A stretch of DNA of 64,000 nucleotides, from assembly GCF_036417845.1 (NCBI RefSeq), contig NC_089979.1, forward strand, positions 25,423,958 to 25,487,957, in the 5' to 3' direction. The position numbers and the translations under genes are program-made. The stretch's first letter is position 1, and the number at the start of each line of letters is the position of its first letter. Source of the stretch: Apteryx mantelli. Taxonomy: Eukaryota; Chordata; Aves; Apterygiformes; Apterygidae. Shown here piece after piece: positions 22,001 to 35,142 of this stretch. The notes under the pieces are model-generated. The model was not told the DNA's origin. It searched no databases and saw only the letters and a program-made list of their open reading frames with translations.

Positions 22001-25000
22001 CTGCTGGGGCACTGAGAAAAAAAGGTGCCTCTGTAAGGTTGCCTACTGCTGCGAGGTATTTTAAAAGAAGAAATACCTATCACAACATTTGTGCAAGCCC
22101 CTGGGCCAGTGAGAGGCGTTTTCAACATAAGGTGTTGTGCTGGGCCCCCAGGGATCACAGCGGAGGGCACCTCCTCTTTGGACCATGATCAAGCTCAGGA
22201 AGGAGTCAGAAGTCAACTTGCTCAAAATTATCTAGGCTGATGCACCCTGGGCATGCACCACCACCGCCGTTAAATTACAGTGGTGAAACAGAAAGCTTAG
22301 GCAGCTCCCAGGAGAGGTGGCAGCTGAGCAAGGGTTCAGGGTTGCAGCTTGGGAAACGGGGGCATCCAGGCACTGAAATCACCGTGGTTTAGGTCTGGAC
22401 AAGGTCTGTGCTACCTCTTCAGCCACATTAGGAACTGGTTTTTACTCTGCATTTGGCACTGAAGCCAACTGTAGACACTGAGAAAATGGGGAGAGAGCAG
22501 AAAATAACCGCAGAAAATAATTTGAGGGCTGAGAAAAATGTCTGATGGTGAGAGACTTAAAAGGCCAGTCTAGCTGGCTTAGCAAAAAGTCCAAGAAGTG
22601 ATCTTACTGTGTTTTATTAGAGGACTTACCGAGTGCTTTAATTCACTGGTGAAAGACAAATAGCTGTAAGTTAAATTCAAGTAATTTAAAATAGGCATAA
22701 GTCAGAGCTGAGGAGCAAACAATGACTCACTACAACAAATTACTAATGGTAGATCCTCTATCTTACCTTGCGGGAAAGGACTGGATGCCTTTTCATGCAG
22801 ATGGGCCAAGGTGTTTACGCGGAAGTGTTCGGAAAAGGTTCCCTGACCAGAGCTGTGCAAGAGACCCGGCAAAAGGACATCAAGCTGCCTTCCCATATTA
22901 GCCATCTATTATTGTCCACACTGCGCCAAATCCTAAAGTACATTCATGCACCTAGAATCCAGTCAGTGGATTTTCAGGACATGCCTGTTAGTTAACTATT
23001 AAATATTGCCTGGAAAAAATAAATACACGGGTAACTGCGATGCTTAGTAATATTAAATCATATTCCTCATCTCCTTTCCAGTGTAAAACACAGAACAGCT
23101 GTTTTTGGAAAACTGAATAGAGGCTAAAATACTTTGTCGTTGTAGTCTATTGCCACATGATGTGTTCCCAGCAGTAACCGTCAGTGACAGGTAAGAAGTG
23201 TCTAAATATCAGCGTCTGTGTCATGCAAGTTTTCTTTCTTATTCTTGGCTGAGTGCTTTAGAGAGCATTAGGCAACATTCCGCTCTGGGCCTGGTACACA
23301 TGCTATTGAAACTCAAGAACAACATTTTTAATTTTTTCAAATAGAGAGAAAAGTCCCGATCCATTGTTAATGCAAATCTGGATTTATGCCCACCAACTAT
23401 CAAACGGAGACAAATGACAGTGCTGCTCTTTCAACCAACTTAATGGTTCTGGAAAGAGAACTGGCAGCAGACTCCAACAATTTCATCTAGGCAAGGCAGT
23501 GCCTAGTCCAAGAGTGGAAATCTCCAACTGGAGAGCTGGCAAGTGCATATTTGTGCTGGAGGCTTAAATCAATCATTTCCATTTTCCCCAATGTGACCTA
23601 GCAAAATACAAAAATTGGCTCTTTCGTCAGTGGGCACAGGCCACTTCTTATGTTCAAGGTATTAATGCTGTGGGCTACAGTGATACGTTAACTACATGTA
23701 AAACAGAGTTAAAACCACCTGTTTAATCATTCTTTTACAGTACCTCTAGTTTGAAAATTCAACAGTTGCCTTTGTCCGGAGGATCTTCGTTGTCCCTTGG
23801 ACTCGTCCCTCTGTGCCCATGCAACACTCTCCTCCACCCAGGACATGTTCTTGGCTCTGCTGCAGAGCAGCAACCCCTCATCATCATCTTGTGAACTGAC
23901 ACATGCTCCCCTGGCACCCAAGACTGAGGCACTCAGCAGTCAAAATGCTACTGCAGATGTTATGCTCTCAGGTGCACTTTCTCTCTCAAAGACTTGGACA
24001 AACTCCAGGGGCCTACTTGCACAACTTGGATTTAGACTAAATAAGGCACCTACTCAGCAGCCACCTAACTCTTTATTTATGGTCTCACCTGCTGAATCTG
24101 GAAGTTCCTGAGCTGCCAATAATTCTGCTTCAGAGGATACCCCACACTGCGCTTGTTTACTGTGGTGGGAATCAGGAAGTAAAGGGAACATCATCTGAGT
24201 CTTTGTAGGCTTGCACAACTTGCTTGTAGGGCAGTGCCATGTGCACACTTCCCAGGTCAAGAGAAATGCCATGGACATAATGTATCTTCTTATCAGAGTA
24301 AGTCTGTCCATTCTACCAGTCACACAGTCTAATTTCCACACAGAGAGGACCTGACAAGAGCCCTGCATGGGAGACAAAATACTCCAAAGAGACATCAGTC
24401 GGATGCTCAAGGTGTCCAGACCCTGGAGACTGGTTCAGCATGTTTCAGAAATATGTTTCTGTGCAGCCCAGGGGGCCAGACCAGGTACAAGTGCTCTGAG
24501 CAGATTTAATACACAACAAGAGGACAAAGAGCCTTTCTAAACAGTCGTGACTGCTCAGTATGTAGTGATATATCTGCCAGTGCTGCCCTCCTCTATGTTA
24601 TAACTTAATGACTACTTTTGAACATGTCAGGTGCCTTCTAAACTTCTCTCAGCTTCAAAAGGTCAAAACATCTCCCATTTGCCAAGAGAGCATCTTACTT
24701 TCTTCTGTCCTTCTCTAAGCAGAAAAAGGCCATACTACATTTCCAAAAATTAAAAAAAAATCCCAACAAATTAAAAACACATACAAAAATAAATGTCATC
24801 ACTATTTATTCACTGATGTCTCTGATTCTGTCCCAGATCCCAGGAACATTGCAAGCTCAGGAGTTCTCAAACTCCTGAGAATCCAGAGGACTAAATTTTT
24901 CTTTATTCTTTTCTCCTTGGTTGGCCTCAGGTTGTAAATCTTCCAGCTTGGCCCTCCAATAATAATTAAGGCAATTAGCCTGTATCTTCTTTGGACTAGT

Positions 25001-27232
25001 CATCAAGATGGTCCAGCTGATTTCTCCAAAGGCAGCAAAAATCCAAAACATTTAAATAAGAAAAAGGTTGAGCTTCAGAGGACAGTAACAAAAGTGCAAA
25101 CAGGAAGGCAGGTCAGTCTAATCATCTGCACCTCAGGGTTATCACAGTCAACACTTGTCTCTGCAAGCAGCCAGCTTCCCTGCAAGAAGTGGGTTGGAAG
25201 GAGAGCTCACTCACAAGGGAAGACCACTTTGAGACCAGTGCAGAGGGCACTTGGTCCCAGTCCATCCTTCCAACACTGTTTATGCACTTCATAGCAAACA
25301 GTCATTGGAAAGAAAAAAAATCAGTCCTTAGAACAAGCTGTATCGTTAGACACATATCTGTGCTCCTAGCTGACCTTAGGATGTTCCTCATGCCACAGGC
25401 TGCCTATCTCTGTCACAGGTGGAGTCACCCAACTCTCACCATGCACAGCACGGCAAGTCTGACCCAGGGTTTTGCTTCAGAAGTCAGACACTTAAAACCT
25501 AAGCATTGCCAAAGTCTAATAACTGCTGCATTTGGGACATGCTGACACATGAGGAGTGAGCTTAGCAGGATGCTTGCTGTATGATGCGGCTCCTTAGGAG
25601 GGAGGGAGTTAATGTAATAGTTGCCCCTGCTAAAGGAGGGAGGTCTCACTCCCTCTCCTTGTTTTCTTCTGCTTCCCACCAAATGCTCCAGCCAGACCCT
25701 CCCATGGGCCAGCTCCACTCACTAACCTTCCAGAGCAAACCCAGGAAGAAAGAGAAAGCAGATGGTTTCTGCAGGGTTAGTGGGTTGAACTGGCTCACAG
25801 CTGTAGGCAGTGCAGGACCTCACAGCCAGGAGAAAGAGAGTGACATTTTCAGCAGCACTGAACTGTTCAAGCAGCTCATCAAGTTCATGAAACCAGAGCT
25901 TCAAAGGAGAGAAGCTCTTTGAACCACTCTTCAGAGAAGCCCCTATAAACTCTGACCTTTATCCTATGGGTTTAGGTGAGCCAGGTCCCTTGCATACAAA
26001 ACGTGAGCTGGGCCATAGTGAGGAGCAGGCAATAAGCCTGCCAGGTGAATGCCAGGCCCCTATCATTGGCAGATGTGGGAATCCAGTCCCAGATTAATTT
26101 ATTTTTTGCCAGCTGAAACCATTTGGCAAAGGCAACCTGATATTTTTATGGCAAAAAGTAAATTGCCTAGCTCTCCTCCAAAGTTCCCATTTCCAGGCCC
26201 ATGGCCAGTTAATACTTCATATTTTTCTGCAGCATGCATCAGCAGTGGAACTAGCACTAAATGAGTCTGGCTGGTTCTGGTCTAGCAAAATCCCAAACTG
26301 GAGTCTGCAGGGATCATGTGAGGTGCTGACTGTCCACCACACCTTCATTTATTTTTATTTCCTCAGATTCCATAGAGTATCTACTCTAGAAAGTTCAGTT
26401 TGCAGGTGCAAGTTTCACAGCTTATATCTGGTCCAGATTTTTGGTGTCAAGAAAAACACAGCAAGAAAAAAACTCACTATTGAAGAAAAGGGTTCCAGGG
26501 ACATTTTTGTATTCCAGTGAAAAGGATTTTCTTTTAGCAACCATTTGTCTGTGGTGTTTGCAACCTAAATATTACAAGCACAATCTGAAAATGACATTGA
26601 TTGATTAGAAATTGATTCTTAAAACAAAACATGTCCCCTTCTTTGCATAGCAATAATGAAATCTGATCGCAGAGTTTTCTGGCCCTGTAATATATTAATT
26701 GGAACGTGTCCACATCTCAAAATCAAGCTAAATGACAATTTTTAATTGCATATAATTCCTGCTGAAGTTTTGCTCCATAAATTAATTTAAATTACATTCA
26801 GGTTTACAGAAAACATTTTAACCCATATAATCTTTGTATAAACCCACTGGGAGAAAAAAGTGGCATTCAAGAAGAATTACAGTAGTTTAAAATAAATAAT
26901 AGCTTTTGCCATAGATTTTTGCATGCAATTTCCTACTTTAAAGAGAAAATCCTATGCCTGGTAATCCTTATTGTCTCCTCCAGCCCTTCCAAATCATGGA
27001 AACAAATTTCAGAAAGATGCTCAAGACCAATAATTTAAAAAAGAAACAAGAACAAATCCTTTTATCCTCTTGTTTCCTAGGTCATAGAAAGAAAAACTAT
27101 AAGCCTCCCATTTCCATCTTGAGCACACACTTTCACTTGAGAATTAGAAAGTGGCTTAAATCTGAGCTGCAAAAGAAAGATGGAGGCATGCCTTTATTCC
27201 CTGGAGAAAGCATACCAAAAAACTCTGCATTT

Positions 27233-27238
27233 TTTATT
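27233..27238 (-). terminator. Candidate NIPAL2 poly(A) signal
   Basis: TTTATT on the plus strand is AATAAA on the minus strand. It is the first such hexamer (and I saw no ATTAAA) after the NIPAL2 stop. A second AATAAA lies 35 bases further on at 27193-27198, making a paired signal. No transcript evidence. Confidence 0.35.
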
Positions 27239-28858
27239 TTAAGCTTTAGAAACTTGAACTTCTGCTTCCCTTAAACTGCAAGAGGGGAGAGGAAGGCCAT
27301 GACCAGGCAGCTGGTAAGGTGCAGACGCTGAATCTTGTCCTGTGCCAGCTGGAAAAGATCCAAGTCAAAAAACAAATTCACAACCCCACCAAGGCCTGCT
27401 ATTGGGACACTGCTGCATAGGAAGAGCTACAGTTCTATGGATATTTCTTAGTATTTGAAACCAAACCATCTTACTGCTCTTTTGCTGCACTTACTTTAAA
27501 ATGAAATAATTGCTTGAAAAACAAGGAGGTGTCATTTCATCATACCCCGCTGAAATGAAATACACACTGCACATGGCCTGTATCCATTACTGCAGATTAA
27601 GTCCAACCTAAAAGAAGTATTTTGTCCGAGACTTAAAGGCTAGTACTGAGCCCTTTTCCCGAGCACTTTTGCTCATTCCTGCAGCCAAGTGTGTGAGCTG
27701 GCACGCAGGCAGGGGCGCTCAGCGCGGTCCAGCAGGGCCAGGTGGACCCGGCATTAATGCCCAGAAGCAATTTCTTGCCGGAGGCTGGGGCCGAGGCACA
27801 CGGAGGCCTCACTGCCTGCCAGACCGAAACACAGCTATTGCTGTGGTTCCCATCGCTGTCGGCTCTTCGAGTGCAGAGAAGCTACCATTTATGAAGGAAA
27901 ATTTATACAGTTACCAAGACTTTGTGATCCTGTTTTTTCCAGCCATGCCTCGTGCAGGAGCACCATAGATTTAGGAAGGGGGTGGGACTGGCCCTGTGTC
28001 CTCTGCTTTTCTCTTTCAGAAGTATCTTTGCAAAAGACACCAAGGGAGGGAGCCTGGCTCCCCATTTCCTCTGGAGAACTTGGCACCCTCTTCACTAAAA
28101 AATTGTTTCCCTGAAAACAGATGCTAAGCCTCAGGCTAGACTATACTAACACAGTTTCTCCTCGGTTCAGCCCAGTGCACAAGACTCTTCTGGGAAGCTA
28201 TAAAATGTCAAGCACTGTTCCCTAACTCTGCCTTGGCTAAGCCACCTCACCGGTGTGTGCATGTGCGCGTGCACCTACATTTCTCATGAGTCTGATGAAG
28301 CAAGAAGCAAGTCGGGACTTTCCCACTATACATAAATTAAAATACATTGTGTATACATGTTTATGTATACTGCATACATGCACACAGTTTTTGACTGTTA
28401 AATAGAAAACAGAAAGGATCAGATTTTTAAAGGTATTAGACATACAGCAGAATACTTTAAGTCACTTATGAAAATTCTCCTAATTTCCCATCTTTGTCTT
28501 TAAGCATCTAAGCACATCTGGGGGTTTTCAAAAGCAAATTTTAAAAATCCTGTTTTGTGCCTATTTGCATTTCTGGGCAATTAAAACTAAAAATAGCTCC
28601 AAATCATCACTAAGAGACATTTATAGCAGGAGAATGTTCAGTTTCATTAACACTTATTAGTTCTTCTTAAAGCTTCCTTTATCTTCATAACACACTTGGG
28701 ACAGTCAGGGGATAAATTAAGTAGGATTAAATAATACTATGACACATCGACATACAGGAATACAATAGACACTTGAATATGTCCAACGAAAAGGTGCTCC
28801 TGATCCTTGTTCCAGCGGTGTTCCTCTTGTTAACTGGAAAGTAAGGTGTTTTCTTCTT
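27233..28858 (-). other. NIPAL2: NIPAL2 3' untranslated region (predicted)
   Basis: Sequence from the stop codon to the first AATAAA on the minus strand, about 1.6 kb. Its actual end is unproven. It includes a GC-richer patch near 27.7-27.85 kb. Confidence 0.35.
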
Positions 28859-28953
28859 TCAGCTTTGAGGTTTCCCCAAGTCGTCTTCATTATTCAAAGT
28901 GCCATAGCACAAATGGTGGGAATCTGGCTGTATTTTGCCTGTCACTTTTTGTC
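28859..28953 (-). CDS. NIPAL2: NIPAL2 last coding exon and stop
   Basis: The acceptor ccccattccttag precedes 95 bases that complete a Gly and read QKVTGKIQPDSHHLCYGTLN, ending NEDDLGKPQS and TGA at 28859-28861. Human has DKIQPDSHSLSYGTL in its tail, with a somewhat longer end. It forms the hydrophilic C-terminal tail. The stop falls a few residues earlier than in human, as judged from memory. Confidence 0.94.
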
Positions 28954-29273
28954 CTAAGGAATGGGGGTGAGGGAAGGGAAAAACAACAACTCTATGAAAA
29001 ATTTTAATAAAACAAATCCCCCACCAATCCATCATTTCAGCATTCTTTGCTCCAGTAATCATTGTTTTCACTTGACTGGTTGTAACAATAGCTTGGAAAA
29101 AGTCTGAAAAATTCTTTGAAAAATCTCTTGGGAACAGAAATAGAAATTAAGGGTACAGTATATTTATTAAATATGATTAGAGAACATTCCTGACTCAATT
29201 CTCCCAGGTCATCCCATTATCTGCTATCTCATTTTTAAACAGAGAGACAGAAAAAAGAAAAAACCCTACTCAC
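28954..29273 (-). other. NIPAL2: NIPAL2 intron (320 bases)
   Basis: Shortest intron of the gene in this window. AT-rich with no repeat recognised. Confidence 0.9.
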
Positions 29274-29368
29274 CAGGAATATGTCCACAGTCAATATAAG
29301 GAATTTGTAAATGTTCCTCTTTTTTATTTCTTGTAATTAAAAATACACCAAGGAAAGAGAGGAGACAC
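29274..29368 (-). CDS. NIPAL2: NIPAL2 coding exon
   Basis: The acceptor ctgttttttgcag and donor gtgag flank 95 bases. It completes a Gly and reads CLLSFLGVFLITRNKKEEHL, then QIPYIDCGHIP and the first base of Gly. Human has CFLSFLGVFLVTRNREKEHL. It contains the end of the last membrane helix, a charged stop-transfer segment (RNKKEE) and the start of the cytoplasmic tail. Confidence 0.96.
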
Positions 29369-30705
29369 CTGCAAAAAACAGTGACATAGTATAATTAGGG
29401 ACAATAATTGCATCTGAGATGAGGATTTCTTTCCATGTTTCTTTTTCAAGGACTTCCAAACCTGAGCTGCTCAGCTTATAAGTAAAGAAACTTTTATTCC
29501 TGGCAGCTCTATAAATTCAACTCGGGCTCCCTGTCAGTCTAGTTTTTGCCTCCTGAAGCTTTATTATCAGTACCAAGGGCTCTGCAAACAAAATTACACT
29601 TTCCATGACATAGGAACCAAATGTCTGTGAGCGTGAGACCACAACATTTGAATCCTTGAGCACATCTTCACAGAGTGTCTGAACTAGCATTTTAGCACTT
29701 CCAATTTCATTAGCAACTCAGTCTCATTACAGATGGTCAACATCTCTGTTGTTTTTCTCATTTGACTGTGTCTCAGGGGCAAGCTGTAAGCCAGGAGCAA
29801 TGAGAAACTGCTATGCTTGGATAAATCTGTCCACTCTATGTTGGACACACAGTCACTACTTCCTGCCTGCCAAATACATGGATTGAATTTGCTCATCTCC
29901 ATTTTCTGTTGCTTTTTTTGCAGTCAAACAACATAGTAGTTCTGTGCATCTACTCCAGTCTGACTGCAGGAGAAGAAGATGCCTGTAGTTGTCGGTCCCA
30001 TTTATTTGACAGCAGTAGGAAGACACATGACCAAGAGTTCAGGGAGATGCATTTAACTATCACATGCCCATTATCAGATAACTTTTACCTGTCCCCTGAA
30101 TTGTTACTATGCTGGTGGCCAGCAGAAGATTTCTGCTCTTGCTTAGCACTTTGGTTGCACTTCTTCAAACATTTACTGTTAGCAGCTTCTTAGCATGCTC
30201 TGAACTTTTCAGCAGGCATGCCATGTCTTCCTGAGCACATGAAAATGGGGGAGAGGTATTACAGTACCGCCTTGCAGGCAAGCAACTCATGCATCTGCCC
30301 GCAGCTAATGGCAGCAGAGAACAGCTGGACACGCAAGTGGAAGGTAATGTGGAAGGACATTTCTCGCAGTCGTAAAAGTCTCCTCTATAACATGATCTTT
30401 GGGGGAGAGCAGTGATCTGTCCTTCCTTCAGGAAGAACACATGCTGCTAGTTTTTCATTCCATCATGGGATTAGTAGTTCATAAGTGTCTCAAATTTTTA
30501 CATATTTGGATTTAAAAACAGGCCTCCAAACCCCCATAGCACTGATATTAATCTTTCCTTTAATGTTTTTTATCCTACTGTAATGGCTATTCCATAATAC
30601 TTTAATAACAAGATGGGTTTCTTCTTACTGAGAAAAGAAGGCACTCCACAAAGCAATATTGTTCCAATACAAGCTTTAGTGCAGATTTTCAGCTGATACA
30701 CTTAC
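29369..30705 (-). other. NIPAL2: NIPAL2 intron (1.3 kb)
   Basis: GT-AG intron. No exon, RNA gene or recognisable transposon seen. Confidence 0.9.
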
Positions 30706-30769
30706 CCGAACAGAAACATGAACACACTCAGCAAAGCTGCACTTTGGAATTCCTGATAAAATATGACCC
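30706..30769 (-). CDS. NIPAL2: NIPAL2 coding exon (64 bases)
   Basis: The acceptor cacattccag and donor gtaagtg flank 64 bases reading (G)VIFYQEFQSAALLSVFMFLF(G), with split Gly codons at both ends. Human has GIIFYQEFLGAAFLTVFIYL. The YQEF motif precedes the last membrane helix. A 146-codon open frame on the opposite strand (30744-31184) overlaps it and is treated as chance. Confidence 0.96.
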
Positions 30770-32473
30770 CTGGAATGTGACAGAAACAAGAGTTGCAGAT
30801 CTTGACTGGATTCCAAGTGATATGAATTACAGCTGGGAGGGTCAGGAGCAGTGTCATGCTCAAATGGAGCAAAAAAATCCCAAATATGGTATTAATACAC
30901 ATTATGGGGGGGGTTCACATTACATGTCCATATTCTATTATGTAGGCTTTCTCAGGATACTGTATGGGACTGGAGAAGAATTAGTTTATCAGGCTGGAGC
31001 GCTTGCTGTTATTAACTGCACAGATGCAGGTATTTTTTGCATTGTCAGCAACAGTTTTTACACAGGTCAGACTCGAGGTCTTATTCACAAGCAGAGTCAT
31101 ACCAGTAGAGCTAACAGGTTCTTCATGGATTTAGTTAAGCCACTCCAGCAGGCCATCTTAGCTCCAATTAAGAACAGGTTTTAGATAACTAGCAGTGTCA
31201 CTGATATTTAAACCAAGTTAAGGGCTCCAGCAGCCAAGTTTGCCAAATCTTTCTGGCTGAAGGGATCACTAACTCTTTCTGGTCACCCCTTCTCTAGGAA
31301 TTAGCACTTCTGCAGTGGTGGTGACAGAACCAGATGCGTATCTGGATCTCAGCTGCCCCAATTCACAGCCAAATGTGTGAGATTTAAACCACTGAGGAGC
31401 ATAGTTTTGCTTAGAAACATCAGAGTGTGAACTGGAGCAGCTGAAGAGTGAATGTATCTTCAAAGGCTGCAACTAGGGATGGGGGAATCACTAAAGAAGG
31501 TACCTTCTGAAAGTACCCCAGCAAGATTCAGCAGAGCTCGTTCTTCTGAGCCCTACACTGGTTTAACTAACCTGGTGCAAATGCATGTGTATCCAGTCTC
31601 AAAGCTATTAAGCTGTTCCTGAATAGGTACTTGATCTTTTTAGGAGGCACAAGGCCAAATTCTCCATATGGTCACAAGAATGCAACCCCCTCTTGGCCAA
31701 AGTCTCCTCTCAGTCACAAAATGTAGGTCTCTGACACAGGTGCTGAGACAATCTGTGCATGAAGCTAACTCCCCTTCTCATTAACGGCAGCTCTGCATGA
31801 GAAACTCCTGCACAGCAATGACAGGAAAGCCCCCAGTGTGTGTTAAAATGAGTCATAAATGTTATAACAACAAGATCATTTTGGCTCATTGCTGATACAG
31901 CATCTTAGTCCTCCTCCCTGCTCATGTTCTTACACTGTGCACCATTTCCAAGATTTGCAGTTGCTCTTTAACAACACTGAGTTCAAAGTTCTCAGCCAGA
32001 ATAAAATGTTAAATGCTTAAAAGGTTTTCAGAGTCATTTTATTTCCTTCACTTAACCTAGAATTCCACCTTCTGAAACTGAATATACACTAACTACTATG
32101 AAACACAGCTGGTTGTCATTTGAGTAGTTTGCCAGGCTGTTAAAATTACTCTGCCAGTTCGGATATGGAGAGGCTGGTGTGCACATGGTAAATGCATTTA
32201 CTGGATGTGAAGATGAGGCTAGGACAAATGCAGGTATTTCCAATAAGCCAGGAAGGCACAGTAAACTGTACATAGCAAAAGCTAGAATTTGATTATTTTT
32301 ATTTTGCTTCAAAGGTTATGAACTTACTCATTTTTCAGAACTTAAACACCTGTCAAATAAGAAAAAGTTCTTCTGGTGGAGACAAACATGACTGGTTTGT
32401 GTTTCTGTCAGAGGTGATAATTCAAGCTTGATCCTTAGAAAATCATTCTGGAGACAGAAGGCCAGAAACAAAC
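30770..32473 (-). other. NIPAL2: NIPAL2 intron (1.7 kb)
   Basis: GT-AG intron. It contains most of a 146-codon plus-strand open frame (to 31184) with no family resemblance. Nothing else recognised. Confidence 0.9.
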
Positions 32474-32562
32474 CTGAAATGATGGCACTGGTTGTGGTGA
32501 ACACAAAATTAACGGGCACAACTGCTCTCGCTTCATACAGCTCCATTGCTTGATTCAAGAAC
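32474..32562 (-). CDS. NIPAL2: NIPAL2 coding exon
   Basis: The acceptor cttgtcttccag and donor gtttgt flank 89 bases that complete a Lys codon, then read FLNQAMELYEARAVVPVNFV and FTTTSAIIS. Human has FLNQATKLYNTTTVVPVNHI. The FLNQA-xLY-xxxVVPVN motif is a strong family signature before the penultimate helix. The donor gtttgt is a weaker consensus than the others. Confidence 0.96.
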
Positions 32563-35006
32563 CTGGAAGACAAGGGTTATTGCACCTCGTAGCTACAGGA
32601 AGTTCTTGCCGCTTCAAGAAAGTCTATGCAATTTAATGTAAGTTTAATAATAAGTCTGACTGTTTCTCACCACAATATTAAATAGCCCTGGACTAATGGG
32701 TAACCATATCGAATCGGCTGCTGGGTTTGACTGCAGAGTACAAACAGGACAAAGCCAGAAGGTTGGAGGGGATTCCTCTGGCCATGGGCTATCATTTGAA
32801 AGTCCCTACTGAAGCCCTGCCAGAAGAATGTTGTCTGACACAGATAAGGGAGGAAAGCTAGGGTGTCACTGCCTGTGGTCTGCCTCAGTTCCTGGAAGCT
32901 ATGCTGCCTGCAAGCAGCCAGGGTCAAGTTGCTCTAATTTAAACAGGTCGTGTAAGGGTATACTTCCAGCATGGTTAGACATGTGAGTCCTTGTAGGAAC
33001 AGTTCCACTTTGCTGAAGTCCACATTGCTGCCTCTTTGCTGCTGCTGCTCAAGCCAACTCGGTTAAAATACACATTTGTATGTTTATCCACGCAATCACA
33101 CCCCAGCTTACGGGGGGCATACTCTGTCTTGCCAGGAAAGTCCGGGAAGGTGGCTCCAAGCCTGTGCTCCTGGAAGCTCTGGAAGCTCTGTGTTGTGCTT
33201 CTCAGAAAGGCAACACAAAACCTCACCAGAATCATCAGCAAGATGCAGGACCACATGAGCATACACTGAGCACAAACCCACAGGACCAAGATGCTGGTGA
33301 GCAGGTCATGGAGCAGCCCTCATGGTCTGCATCAACTGACGAAAAAAGCAAATGAACCCACTTGTAAGAAGAACAGTGCTATCAACCTCTACTCCTAAGG
33401 AGATGAATCATGAGTGTGAACCCTGGGATGCATGAGCAGATATTGTGTTAAACCAGCAATGCATTTCAAACAGACAGAGAAAAATCAAGAGACTGCGGAG
33501 TGTATTCAAAACCTATAAAAAGAACCATGTTTAAATGTTTCACTGGTACAATATATGTGAACAGTAAAAATCCAAGACTGGATCTGTTTTAGCCATTAAA
33601 GTAATTGCATGGTTATTTTAGCAACTGTTGAACAGTCTCCATGGTGCTTTAAAAGTAAAGAAATCCTACATATCCACAGGATAGTCAGGATTTTGAAGTC
33701 ATTGAAAACACCTCATTATTTTCTCCCATTTGCAACAAACTTGGTCACGGGGACTAAAACAGAGATACCAAGGCCCAGCATTGAATCCAGGAGGATGTTG
33801 CAGCATGGGCTGTTCTGAGCTAACACATGACAGTTAAATAAAACAAGAGAGAAAGCAAAATAAAATGAAAAATCTAGACTGAAAGCACTGTCTCCTATAG
33901 AAAATGTGCCCAATGGAGAAGAGAGGAAGAGACACTGAGCCCAGGGAATGAAATGGGCACATTTCACTTCTGTTCTAATTCTGACCCAGCAAAAGAAAGA
34001 AAGAAAAGAAAACCTGGCAAGAAGGAGAAGTTAATTTGGGAGCTTCCTATTTACTAAACTTTTATTTCCTATTTTAAATGGCCTGAGCTGTTCTTCCAGT
34101 GAAGACAAGCTGGATGTAAATCACTCTCTAATCTCTTGCAGGGGAGTTCCTGAGTCAGCCATGGAGAGTCACTGCATAATAACACATGGACTTCCTGAGT
34201 CCACATGGGAATGATATGTTCTGCCATGAGAAAGCTGGGTTGGCTCTTCTACCGGAAAATAATCATGCAAGTAAACACTCAGGCTCAGACTGGAGCAGTC
34301 TAGATGAGATTATTGAATGATGCTATCAGTACCTGAAGCAGAGGGACCGGCAATAAGGGAACGGACACTCCGTTCAGCTGCAAGCAATATTTTACCATGC
34401 TGCCACCCGCAGCAATCTGCAAAGGCAGCATGAAACAATCACTTAACAGGCTAGAGGCCAGCAGGGAAAACCCCATGTCCCCTGCTCACCAAAAGTTAAC
34501 TGTTTCCTAAAGAGGCACAGACATACAGGGTAACAAAGCTCAACAGGCAGATTTAAAAGAAGTGGGGAGAAAGTAGGGGTAAATTCTCTTCTTCAGCTTG
34601 TTGAGTGACATAAGCCAGGAAAAAGAGGTGTGTAATGAGGGTATATGTGGCTGTTTGATTATTCAGCAATGAAGGTTTTTAAAAGTAGCAGCAAAAAGCA
34701 TCAGGAACATAACTTTCTTTTAATAAGTTCAAAACCTGTGGCAAAACTAAAACTGAATTTGGAAAAACTGCATATGAGTTGATAATGAAAGGAGGTAGCA
34801 CCTTGTGTAATTAATCAATTACAAACTGAGAAATAAAGTCTAAATATACAATATAATCAACTGCAGGCAATTCATGCATCTGTCAACGCTCTGTCAGGAA
34901 TTTGTTGCATTTAACTGTAATTTGTATCTAGAGTCAATAACAGTACTGAACAAAACTGACAGATAAATGGGTACAAAGGTTAGCAGATTAGTAGAAACTC
35001 ACTTAC
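32563..35006 (-). other. NIPAL2: NIPAL2 intron (2.4 kb)
   Basis: GT-AG intron. Overlapping short open frames on both strands near 33.0-33.35 kb are not supported as genes. No repeat recognised. Confidence 0.9.
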
Positions 35007-35142
35007 TTGACTTGGAAAGCACAAGTAGCTGCCATTAAAACACACATGATATAGAAAACAGGATAAGTAAGCTGCATTTTACCCTTCACAGAGTGTGTTA
35101 TCATGCTGGCCACAGCCTTTACAGCAATGACAGTCAGTGATG
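35007..35142 (-). CDS. NIPAL2: NIPAL2 coding exon
   Basis: The acceptor tctctttcag and donor gtaagtg flank 136 bases. It completes an Ala codon and reads SLTVIAVKAVASMITHSVKG, then KMQLTYPVFYIMCVLMAATC, then AFQVK. Human has ASLTVISVKAVSGMITFSV and KMQLTYPIFYIMF. It holds the rest of one helix (with the conserved K-A) and a second helix. Confidence 0.97.

Larger units (their letters stand above)
18901..27232. other. Intergenic region, second part; no gene supported
   Basis: Sequence between the mid-gap and the predicted NIPAL2 3' end. It contains a spaced direct repeat at 18962-19033, an AAAG microsatellite at 19122 and a GC/CpG-rich zone at about 19.9-22.0 kb. From about 22.2 kb on it is mostly AT-rich unique sequence. 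Several open frames of 90-160 codons in the GC-rich zone are explained by composition (few stop codons). Confidence 0.6.

Noticed and set aside
21679-22170. 163-codon minus-strand open frame
   Set aside because: Same GC-rich zone. The residue mix looks random, and no domain or splice context supports it.
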